NCBI RefSeq assembly: GCF_000143415.4
Contig: NW_003314266.1
Location: forward strand, 318,503-382,502
From: Selaginella moellendorffii
Taxonomy: Eukaryota > Streptophyta > Lycopodiopsida > Selaginellales > Selaginellaceae
Direction of reading: 5' to 3'
DNA length: 64,000 nt
Positions 9,301 through 18,101 of this stretch are shown here, piece after piece. The notes beneath the pieces are model-generated. The model was not told where the DNA came from. It worked only from the letters and a program-made list of their open reading frames with translations, and did no database searches. A program made the translations under genes and the position numbers. Position 1 is the first letter of the stretch, and every line of letters starts with the position of its first letter.

Positions 9301-11926
9301 ACACGAGGACTGAAAAGCGCACTGGTGGCGCGTCGAAGAAGGACAAACAGACAAGCAATAGGAAAAAAGGAGGTACAAATTATATTTGCAATGGCGTGTG
9401 GTCTCATGCCATTCCTTGCAGGAGACACTTCTTCAAAGGCAAAACAGGCAAGCACCAGCCAAGCTCAAACTGACAGTGGTCATAAAAAGCGAAAGCACGT
9501 TGGACAGTCGTCGGGATCAGAGGCGTTTGATTCGAAAAGGAAGAAGGGCAACGAAAAGATGATAGGTAATGCCTCGCGGTTATGGCGTGTGTGCTCATGC
9601 CATTCATTGCAGATCAAGGGCTGAGTGAAAGGAGCCAGTCACCACCTTCTGACTCAGATTCCTATGGCGGACTCCCCTTCCCCAATCTCAATGGAGAGGT
9701 ACAATGGATGAGGGATGCTTTTCAAGTCAGGGCCACGTTTTTCTCATCTCGTCGTCTTCGAAGGGTGCAAGAACGTGCAGAAACCATGTTAAGACAGTCG
9801 GGTGAGGATACGGTCCTAGGTCACGCACCAAAACAGGCTATGGATGTCTTGTATTTTGAGATGGAGACTCGGCCAGATGATTTTTCCAAGATGGTCCTGG
9901 AAAAACAAGCAATCCAGCCTGAGCAGCCTATGGAAGAAATGCAAGAGGGGGATGAGGAGCCAGAGAAAGATAATGAGCAGGAAGAGCAGAAGGACGAAGA
10001 GGAGGACGAAGAAGAGGAGGACGAAGAAGAGGAGGACGAAGAGGACTTGGATGGTCCTCACAATGGTGACGATCACAATAACGACGATGACGATGATGAC
10101 GATGATGGCCAGCCTGAGGTGGCCAAAGAGCAGCGGAGGAAGGTCATACAAGACAAACCATCAGGTAAATAATAGTACATCCATTCCTAACCTTTTACCA
10201 TTTCTAACATTGTCCATGTAGGTCGCAGAAGAAATGGTAAGTAGAGATTATTCAGTTGAATTAAGATACAAACTCTAGCCTTTAGTGTCGAGGAAGGATA
10301 GTGCCAAGCAAGGGTCGAAACGTATGTCCAATCCTTCAGAATCAGCAGTGCGCCCAAGTGATATCGGTCCTAGTTCCTCAATAGCAGTTGATGGTAAATA
10401 CAGTATAGTCGATTCAATGTGCTAATGAGTTTGTTTTTAGTAGCACGGGAGGATACCATCTCAATCGAAGGGAGATATTTGGACATGCATATGGATCCGC
10501 CAGTGGACTCTACTTGCCTGCAAGAGTCATCAGAGCTGGTGGAGGCTACTATCCATATCAACGCCAAGCAAGCTGACCACGCTCCACTTGATGCTGCCCA
10601 TACCACTGAGTCAATCTTGTCCACGTATCCAACTGACGGTGACCAGGCGCCATTGGACCCGCATGAGGCCGCCCCAGCCGCCGAGCCGGTCGTATCCTCA
10701 TTTCCAACGTGTGCCCAATCGTCTGACTACGCGCCGTTGGAACCTCCCTACACCGCCCCTGCTGCCTGTTCGGTCATGTCCACTTTGCCAACGGAGGCAC
10801 CAGCTGAAATGGCGTGTGATCACACGCCATCGGAACCACCCCATGCCACTGTTGAGCCAGTTGTACCAGAGTCTACAGCTGAAATGGCATGTGCCCACAC
10901 GCCATCGGATGCGATTGACCCCACATTGCAGAGGAGAGTATTTCCGCCCTTCACGTTTCCTCGACCAAAACCCTCTGAACGACCATCAGGAGCACCATTC
11001 GCTAATATTGTAGATGGTAAAATTGACTTGTACCATTTTTTATGCTAACGCATTTCATTTCAGAGTCACGGCGAAAGTACTGTATCGTTTTTGATCTGAA
11101 CGGTGTCCTTTTCTCCCATGAGCGTGGCTCGTCCTCGAATGTCACTGCACCCTCCAAAGCCTGCGGTCGCAAGTTGGTCAAAAGAAACAGATTCACATTA
11201 ATCACACGGGAGAAACTGCGGGATCTAATAATGACCATGCGACACTTAAAACAGAGGGCCGGGTTCAATTTGCAATTGGGAGTTTGGACATCCATGATGC
11301 GCCACAATGCATTAACGTTGCTACAGATGATGCACGATCAGACGCGAGTAATATTACCATTTGACTTTCTCCTAACGCAGGAGGATTGCTTGACTATGGT
11401 CCATGTGAGGGGTAGCAAGCCCATCTTCGTCAAGGCAGAGGCTGTAGTGATGAACCGGACTGCTAGGTCAAGTGAAATCCTCATCATCGATGACTCGCCG
11501 ATTAAAACTGCAGCGAACACGCACACATATGCAGTGCACCCCATCTCTTGCAGTATGGAAACTAGGGAGAAGAAACCGTATGTTCTGGGGGACCTTGCAA
11601 AACGGCTTGAAGCGATGGTGATAGAGAACCGGCCAGTCCAGGAGGTGGCTGCAGAAATCAACCAAATGGCAGATGGAACGGTATATCAGAAGCCATTTGA
11701 TCGGACAGACACCAGTCATCATTTATGGCATGTATATTGTCTAGCCAAGCACTATCCGCATCTCCATAATCTGCTCAACCGGATGGGTTCTTCGACCACT
11801 GAACATGAGCGTGGACGTATTAGAGAAGAGATGGCATTACTATTGGGTTTAAATCCTGATAGTGTGGAGAGTGATGAAATTCCAAGATTATTGTATAGGC
11901 ATTGGAGGCAAAAAATAACAGTCTGA
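6336..11926 (+). CDS. ParB-like / methylase-like / FCP1-type phosphatase fusion protein, 11 exons
   Basis: Exons by inspection are 6336-6338, 6578-7756, 7811-9119, 9170-9244, 9283-9372, 9422-9565, 9613-10164, 10222-10236, 10286-10393, 10441-11016 and 11064-11926. They total 4914 nt, or 1637 residues with no internal stop. A ParB-like block at about 225-330 carries SGQHSSLAM (S301-H304), where ParB has DGNHR. Residues about 640-830 look like a worn methyltransferase fold (VVEYNCGGLFFRAAL). Lys-rich NLS-like segments (KKKSRKEQK, KKRKH) suggest a nuclear protein. Exon 7 carries a long Glu/Asp tract, and exon 10 is Pro-rich. Exon 11 is an FCP1/NIF-type HAD domain with VFDLNGVL (D1361; the usual second Asp is N1363) and IIDDSP (D1493, D1494). 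The continuous phase-1 frame across eight introns argues for one gene. Function is unknown; the phosphatase may be altered or dead. Confidence 0.75.
6339..6577 (+). other. Intron 1, carrying three palindrome copies
   Basis: The GTAAGT donor follows directly after the start ATG, and the TTTTTTAACAG acceptor precedes GCG AGG AAT, in frame with exon 2. Palindrome copies lie at 6364-6385, 6441-6462 and 6501-6522. This start is preferred because it extends the open frame upstream of 6614 to a genuine ATG. Confidence 0.7.
7757..7810 (+). other. Intron 2 (54 nt) containing a palindrome
   Basis: GTAAGC..TTGCAG. The palindrome at 7778-7799 ends 11 nt before the 3' splice site. The length is a multiple of three with no stop, so retention would add 18 residues; splicing is inferred from the match to introns 4-6. 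Confidence 0.65.
9120..9169 (+). other. Intron 3 (50 nt), no palindrome
   Basis: GTGAGT..ATGCAG, phase 1. Reading through meets TAA within 15 bases, so removal is required for the downstream frame. Confidence 0.75.
9245..9282 (+). other. Intron 4 (38 nt), mostly palindrome
   Basis: GTAAG..TTATAG, phase 1. The palindrome at 9250-9271 fills 22 of 38 nt and ends 11 nt before the 3' splice site. This is an extremely short intron for a plant. Confidence 0.65.
9373..9421 (+). other. Intron 5 (49 nt) containing a palindrome
   Basis: GTACAA..TTGCAG, phase 1. The palindrome at 9391-9412 ends 9 nt before the 3' splice site. Confidence 0.7.
9566..9612 (+). other. Intron 6 (47 nt) containing a palindrome
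   Basis: GTAATG..TTGCAG, phase 1. The palindrome at 9582-9603 ends 9 nt before the 3' splice site, as in intron 5. Confidence 0.7.
10165..10221 (+). other. Intron 7 (57 nt)
   Basis: GTAAAT..ATGTAG, phase 1, no palindrome. It is followed by a 15-nt micro-exon (10222-10236, encoding GRRRN). Confidence 0.65.
10237..10285 (+). other. Intron 8 (49 nt)
   Basis: GTAAGT..TTTAG, phase 1. The alternative AG at 10278 would bring a stop into frame, so the acceptor at 10285 is chosen. Confidence 0.65.
10394..10440 (+). other. Intron 9 (47 nt)
   Basis: GTAAAT..TTTTAG, phase 1, no palindrome. Confidence 0.7.
10809..10905. repeat. Two palindrome copies translated in exon 10
   Basis: Copies at 10809-10830 and 10884-10905 share flanks (CAGCTGAA before, CGGA after) and encode the repeated peptide MAC-x-HTPS. 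The first has a GTGATCAC centre and is perfectly symmetric. Confidence 0.85.
11017..11063 (+). other. Intron 10 (47 nt)
   Basis: GTAAAA..TTTCAG, phase 1. It joins the Pro-rich exon 10 to the phosphatase-like exon 11. Confidence 0.7.
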
Positions 11927-11960
11927 GATGGCATGTATTTATTTAAAAATGTAACTTATT

Positions 11961-11982
11961 ATGGCATGGGGTTCCATGCCAT
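11961..11982. repeat. 22-bp palindrome copy in the 3' flank
   Basis: ATGGCATGGGG is followed by TTCCATGCCAT, 35 nt after the stop codon and probably in the 3' UTR. The remaining 11983-12240 sequence shows nothing recognisable. Confidence 0.85.
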
Positions 11983-12241
11983 TGTATTAATATTAAAAGA
12001 CAATTCTTTGAGAGGATTTGCATTATACTAGAAGTGTTACAGCATGTTATTGGAAGTCTACGAAGTTGTTTTATTAATAAGGGGAAAGTAAAGATTAAAT
12101 GGGGACTTGGGCTCCACCTAGACTCGGAGCAACTGAGCCAATATTAAAAGGATGGAAAGAAATTGGACGACGATGACAAGGAGAAGAGAGAGGTGAAGCA
12201 GTGAGAAGTGATTGAGTAGACATTTCCTTGTTTAAAATAAA

Positions 12242-12263
12242 ATGGCATGTGCCTCAATGCAGT
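12242..12263. repeat. Degenerate palindrome copy, the last in the window
   Basis: The left arm is intact (ATGGCATGTG) and the right arm has decayed. It marks the right limit of the palindrome-bearing region. Confidence 0.5.
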
Positions 12264-12292
12264 TGAATTTTGTTATATTTATATACTATATA

Positions 12293-12340
12293 AAGGTTTG
12301 GAAACCTTATTTTACAAGTGGGATAATGACAATTCCCACT
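12293..12340. repeat. Two adjacent perfect hairpins at the junction with LTR sequence
   Basis: AAGGTTT-GG-AAACCTT (12293-12308) and AGTGGGA-10 nt-TCCCACT (12317-12340) lie just before the family A LTR similarity starts at about 12360. Confidence 0.7.
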
Positions 12341-13486
12341 TTAACGAAATAGAGCTTTATTGGCAAACCTGTTAAGGTGCCGAGGGGAGATCACTAGGTG
12401 ATCTTGTGGCTAAATAAGGACAAGGTCCTTGTTTGGGTTAAGGAATAAGGTTCCTAGTTCAAAGTGTTAATTTGAACTATTGATGATGGTGTGGCTTGGT
12501 CAAGGTGACCAAGTGGGAAAAGCACCTTAGGGAAATGAGCTATGTCATTGCGATGGCATAGTGTGTCCAAGGAAAGTAGTCTCTAAAGAGACCCATGAGA
12601 GGGTCACAAAGTTAGGCCGAGGATAGAGCCCACAGCAGAAGATGCTAAAAGAGACTTACTAGGGGTGAACACCCTAGTCTTGGCAAAGCAGAGCCTTTGC
12701 TATGGAATCAAAAGAATACCTCAAGGAGGGAGGTAGAGATTCGATGTTGCTTGGTGCAACAATCAATGGATAGGAGCAAAAGATGAGTGGCCAAGATAGG
12801 GCCGTGGAATCCCTTGGAAGGAATCCAAGTGACAAAGTTAGGCGAGGAACACTAATGTGTTGGACGCTAACAAATTGCGGGAAAGGAAGTGTGTTTCCAA
12901 GGATGGATTCCGAATTGCTCCGATTTAGCGAAAGTGGAAGTTGCAAGGGAGGGAGCGGTAAGGTAGCCAAATGATAGGGCGATGGACAACCCTAGCACAA
13001 AGTGTGATAAATGGAATTTAGTGCCCAAGGTGGCACGAAATAGAAGAGAGGATGATGGTGCCCTCAAGTGATGAACTTCCTAGGATGGGGAAGTGGAGTT
13101 GCACAATCGGTGCAATGCAAGGTGTTGGAGACACCTAGGAAATTGACTTCCAAAAGTCAAAAGGGTAAAAGTTTCAAGGTGCAAAACATTCAATAGATGG
13201 AAATTGAGACTACTCTAGAAGGAGTAGTGGGATTGACTTAGAGAAGGGTCTCTAAGAGGTTTAGCGGGAACTAAACCAATAAAAGGAGAGAACCACTACA
13301 TGTGGTCCAATCAGTCTCTAAGTTGGAGAGACTACCCTCCTTAGAGGATGGGCAAGGCATGGTGAGCCTTTGGTGTCAAACCATTGAGGAATATGCAAAA
13401 GGCATGGTGAGCCTTCTATGTCAAACCCTTGACAAATATTGGCTAGGTGCCAAGGATGGAAATGGTGACACATGCGGGTGTTACTT

Positions 13487-13522
13487 TATAAAATGGTTTA
13501 CCGTTCGATGAGGACATCGAAC
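13487..13522 (+). promoter_or_regulatory. Putative LTR core promoter: TATAAAA plus hairpin
   Basis: TATAAAA is followed 10 nt later by the perfect stem GTTCGATG-AGGA-CATCGAAC. The arrangement is conserved in copies 2 and 3. Confidence 0.35.
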
Positions 13523-13721
13523 TTCGTCTATGGGTGGTGGAGTTGTGAGACACAAAATCTCTAGGCCCCAAAGTGGAGCCAGAAGGGCGCCACATGGTAG
13601 TGGCCGAAGCGAGAGCCAAACGAGCGTAACACGTTTGGACTAAAAGCTCCGACTAAAAGCTCTCATGGGTCTCTTTAGAGACTACTTTCCTTGGACACAC
13701 TATGCCATCGCAATGACATAG

Positions 13722-13845
13722 CAATGGAGTCCGAGATGGAGTCCGAGGTGGACCCGAGATGGACTCGAAATGGAGTCCGAGATGGAGTCCGAGATGGACC
13801 CGAGATGGAGTCCGAAGTCGAGACCGAGACCGGGACCGAGACCGG

Positions 13846-13883
<38 letters not shown>

Positions 13884-13995
13884 TCGGGACCGAGACCGAG
13901 ACCGAGGCCGAGGCCGAGACCGAGCCCGAGCCCGAGTCCGAGTCCGAATCCGAGTCCGAGTCCGAGTCCGAGTCCAAGTCCGAGTCCGGAGCCTG
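13722..13995. repeat. GA-rich minisatellite in family A copy 1
   Basis: 12-bp GAGATGGAGTCC-type units pass into 6-bp GAGACC and then GAGTCC units. Several frames stay open because the unit lengths are multiples of three. Confidence 0.9.
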
Positions 13996-16387
13996 AGAGG
14001 GTGAAAGCCCAAAGCGTTCGTCTCCCAGACCCTGGGGGGTTTGGTGAGCTCCAAAAGTATAGTAGGGGGAGGACTGTAGTGGAGCCAGTTTGGCCAGGAA
14101 AGGCCAGTTTGGCCAGGAAAGGCCAGTTTGGCCCAGGAAGGCCGGACCCAGTGTTGGGTGATGAGCTGCCCACTGGGAAGTCCAAGACTAGAGTGAACAC
14201 GGACCGACAAGCGGGGTAGCTTGGTGAAGTGTTCAAGAGCCGGCTCTAGTTCCCCCGGGAGATCGACTGGCCGATGCTCCCAGTCCAAGTGTGGGTGGCA
14301 CTACCTACTTGGATACCAGGCGTGGCTCAACGGAACCTCGCTCTAAGCCCATGGCTAGAGCACCTAAAGGCGAAGGTGGGGAGAGTACCCAGGTGGCTCG
14401 CGTAAGGCCACGGTGTTCCGAAATGGTGTCCCAAAGTCCCAGACTGTGAAAAGGAAGAGGGGTAGCCCTCGGGTGGGGTGACCAAGGACACAGTCACACA
14501 GTGAGGAAGTCCTCAAGGATAGTGGGACTTAGTGGTCGGGCCGGTGGGCCTTGATCCAGTGGCAGTGTTGGCGAACACAGCCAAGGACAGAAAGGGATTT
14601 GGTGGGGACCGGAACAGAGATATTGGGGAAGGCTATTCCCCATGTCTGTAGGCATCCTAAGGATGTTAAGGAGTGGATCTGGGATGATCCCTCATGGACG
14701 GATGACCCAGTCTTTGAGAGACGGGATTGGAATGCAGGTGGTGTTGGACCACCAGTGTGACCAAGGTAATTGGGCATGGCCTTAGCGTAACGGGCCGATA
14801 CGTCGGTGGTACCTTGGGGTGTCTATCATGGGATCGGACACGTGGAGCACTTGGACCAAGTGCTAAGGTTGAGTGGCATGGATGCCATTCTCGGGGCTAG
14901 CAAGTTCCAAGTCCTAAGTTGGACTTATGGAGGTTGTGAATGAGACTCCTCCAAGTGGTCGGAGGTGTGGTTAAGTGACTAAAGTAGAATGGAAAAATTA
15001 GTCGCTTACAATTGCTTAGTGTGAAAGCTCGGCATATCTAACTTGAACACTTTGGTGCAAGTGGCACCAAGGACGTGGTGAGTGAGATAGGGACACCTAA
15101 TCTCAGTTGCTATGAACCCTTGGCCGTAAGGGCTGGCTTGGGTGCACCGCCAAGTGTGGGGGATGCCCCCGGGGTTATAGTCAACAACTTGAAGGTCTAG
15201 AAGACCAAGTACCTCTTGGCAACTCTGTTAAGGTGCCAAGGTGAGATCACTAGGTGATCTTATGGCCAAATAAGGACGAGGTCCTTGGTTGGCTAAGGAA
15301 TGAAATTCCTGGTTCAAAATGTTGAAATTGAACTTTTTAAGGTGGTGTGGCTTGGTCATGATGACCAAGTGGGAAGAGCACCTAAGGGAAATAAACTATG
15401 TCCGTGCGATGGCATAGTGAGTCCGAGGAAGGTAGTCTCTATAAGAAACCCATGGGAGGGTCACGAAGTTGGGCCGTGGATAGAGCCCATAGCAGAAGAT
15501 GCTAAAGAGACGTACTAAGGGTGAACATCCTCCGAACTTGGCAAAGAAGAATCTTTGCTATGGAACTGAAAGGATACCTCAAAAATGGAGGTAGCGATCC
15601 TATGTTGCTGGGTGCAACAATCAAGGATAGGAGCAATGGACTAGTGGCCAAGTTTGGGCCATGGAATTTAATGGAAGGGATCCAAATGGCAAAGTTAGCC
15701 AAGGAACACTAATGTGTTTGATGCTAACGGCTTGTGGGAAAGGAAGTGTGTTTCCAAGGATGGATTCCGAATTGCTCCGATTTGGCGAAAGTGGAAGCTC
15801 CAAGGGAGGGAGCGGTAAGGTAGCCAAATGATAGAGCCATGGACAGCCCTAGCACAAAATATGATAAATGGAACTTAGTGCCCAAGGTGGCACGAAATAG
15901 AAGAGAGGATGATGGTGCCCTCAAGTAAAGAACTTCCTAAGATGGGGAAGTGGAGTTGCACAAAATGTGCAATGCAAGGTGTTGGAGACACCTAGGAAAT
16001 TGAATTCCAGAGGTCAAAGAGTAAAAGTTCCAAGGTGCAAACGTTCCATAGATGGAAATTGAGACTACTCGAGAAGGAGTAGTGGGATTGACTTAGAGAA
16101 GGGTCTCTGAGAGGTGTAGCAAGAACTAAACCAAATAAAAGGAGAGAACCACTACATGTGGTCCAATCAGTCTCTAAGTTGGAGAGACTACCCTCCTTAG
16201 AGGATGGGCAAGGCATGGTGAGCCTTTAGTGTCAAACCATTGACGAATATGCAGAAGGCATGGTGAGCCTTCAATGTTAAACCATTGACGAATACAGAGA
16301 AGGCATGGTGAGCCTTCAATGTCAGACCATTGACAAATATTGGCTAGGTGCCAAAGATGGAAATCGTAACACATGTGGGTGTTACTT

Positions 16388-16423
16388 TATAAAATGGTTT
16401 ACCGTTCGATGAGGACATCGAAC
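16388..16423 (+). promoter_or_regulatory. Putative LTR core promoter, copy 2
   Basis: TATAAAA at 16388 and the same hairpin at 16404-16423 have spacing identical to copy 1. Confidence 0.35.
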
Positions 16424-16670
16424 TTCGTCTATGGGTGGTGGAGTTGTGAGACACAAAATCCCTAGGCCCCAAAGTGGAGCTGGAAGGGCGCCACGTGGTA
16501 GTGGCCGAAGCGAAAACCAAACGAGCGTAACACGTTTGGACTAAAAGCTCCGACTTGAAAGGTCGAGAGCGGGAGTGGAACTCCCAACAAAGTGCTCGAG
16601 GAATGAGCACGAAGTGAGCCATAAGCGAGGCTCTAAAAAGGGACCCGAAAGGACCAACACATGACACGTG

Positions 16671-17105
16671 GAAGTGTCCGAGATGGACCCGAAGTGGAGT
16701 CCGAGATGGAGTCCGAGATGGACCCGAAATGGAGTCCGATATGGAGTCCGAGATGGAGTCTGAGATGGAGTCCGAGATGGAGTCCGAGGTGGACCCGAGA
16801 TGGACCCGAGATGGAGTCCAAGATGGAGTCCGAGATGGGACCCGAGATGGAGTCCGAGATGGACCCGAGATGGAGTCCGAGATGGAGTCCGAGATGGGAC
16901 CCGAGATGGAGTCCGAGATGGACCCGAGATGGAGTCCGAGATGGACCCGAGATGGAGTCCAAGATGGACCCGAGATGGAGTCCGAAGTCGAGACCGAGAC
17001 CGAGATCGGGACCGAGACCGAGACCGAGACCGAGATCGGGACCGAGACCGAGACCGAGTCCGAGTCCGAGTCCGAGTCCGAGTTCGAGTCCGAGTTCGAG
17101 TCTGA
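16671..17105. repeat. GA-rich minisatellite in family A copy 2
   Basis: About 435 bp of GAGATGGAGTCC and GAGATGGACCC units precede GAGACC and GAGTCC hexamers. It is longer than in copy 1, which shows length instability. Confidence 0.9.
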
Positions 17106-18101
17106 GAGGGTGAAAGCCCAAAGCGTTTGTCTCCCAGACCCTGGGGGGTTTGGTGAGCTCCAAAAGTATAGTAGGGGGAGGACTGCAGTGGAGCCAGTTT
17201 GGCCAGGAAAGGCCAGTTTGGCCCAGGAAGGCCGGATCTAGTGTTGGGTGATGAGATGCCCACTGTGAAGTCCAAGACTGGAGTGAATACGGACCGACAA
17301 GCGGGGTAGCTTGGTGAAGTGTTCAAGAGCCGGCTCTAGTTCCCCCGGGAGATCGACTGGCCGATGCTCCCAGTCCAAGTGTGGGTGGCACTACCTACTT
17401 GGATACCTGGGGTGGCTCAACGGAACCCCGCTCTAAGCCCATGGCTAGAGCACCCAAGGGCAGAAGGTGAGGAGAGTACCCAGGTGGCTTGCGTAAGGCC
17501 ATAGTGTTCCGAAATGTTGTCCCAAAGGCCCAGACTGTGGAAAGGAAGAGGAGCAGTCCTTTGGGGTAGTGACCAAGGACACAGTCGTGTGGTGAGGAAG
17601 TCCCAGAGGACTGTGGGACTTAGTGGTCGGGCCTGTGGGTCTCGATCCAGTGGCAGTGTTGGCAAACACGGCCAGGGGCAGAAAGGGACTTAGTGGGGAT
17701 TGATAGAGGGATATTGGGGAAGGCTATTCCCCTTGTTGGTGGGCATCCTAAGGATGCTAAGGAGTGGATATGAGATGACCACTCACGGATGGTTTGCCTA
17801 GTCTTGGAGAGCCAAGACTGTGATGCAAGTGGTATTGGACTACCAGTGTGTCAAAGGTGATTGGGCATGGCCTTAGCGTAACAGGCTGCCATATCGGTGG
17901 TACCTTTGAGTGTCGGTCATGGGATCAGACACGTGGAGCACTTGGACCAAGTGCAAATATTGAGTGGCATGGATGCCATTCTCAGGGCTAGCAAGTCCCA
18001 AGTCCTGGATTGGACTTATGGGGGTTGTGAATGAGACTCCTCCAAGTGGTCGGAGGTGTGGTTAAGTGACTAAAGTAGAATGGAAAATTTAGTCGCTTAC
18101 A

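Larger units (their letters stand above)
12360..15010 (+). mobile_element. LTR-like family A, copy 1 (5'-truncated)
   Basis: This non-coding repeat is shared with 15013-18101, 30526-33388 and 54436-56623. Landmarks in order are the palindrome GATCACTAGGTGATC (12389), a TATAAAA with hairpin (13487-13522), a GA-rich minisatellite, the block beginning CCCAGACCCTGGGGGGTTTG, and the terminus TTAGTCGCTTACA. The CTTACA end matches the LTR end that precedes a primer-binding site at 37947, so this is probably an LTR. The first roughly 200 bp seen in copy 2 are missing. Frames here are by-products of the minisatellite. Confidence 0.7.
15013..18101 (+). mobile_element. LTR-like family A, copy 2 (full length)
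   Basis: It starts TGCTTAGTGTG and ends CGCTTACA, giving TG..CA termini and about 3.09 kb. It begins 3 bp after copy 1 ends, with no internal retrotransposon sequence between them. The 15013-15215 stretch has a counterpart in copy 3 (30526-30730) but not in copy 1. Confidence 0.7.

Noticed and set aside
9816-10151. Minus-strand Val/Leu/Phe-rich frame resembling a membrane protein
   Set aside because: It is the antisense of the Glu/Asp tract; hydrophobicity is a by-product.
135-12263. CRISPR-like array, because repeats of constant length recur
   Set aside because: Spacing is irregular, copies sit in exons and introns, and the context is eukaryotic.
14860-14900. GGCATGGATGCC palindrome in family A LTRs as further members of the 22-bp family
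   Set aside because: It is shorter, lacks the GGCC centre and is a fixed part of each LTR; shared GGCAT letters only.
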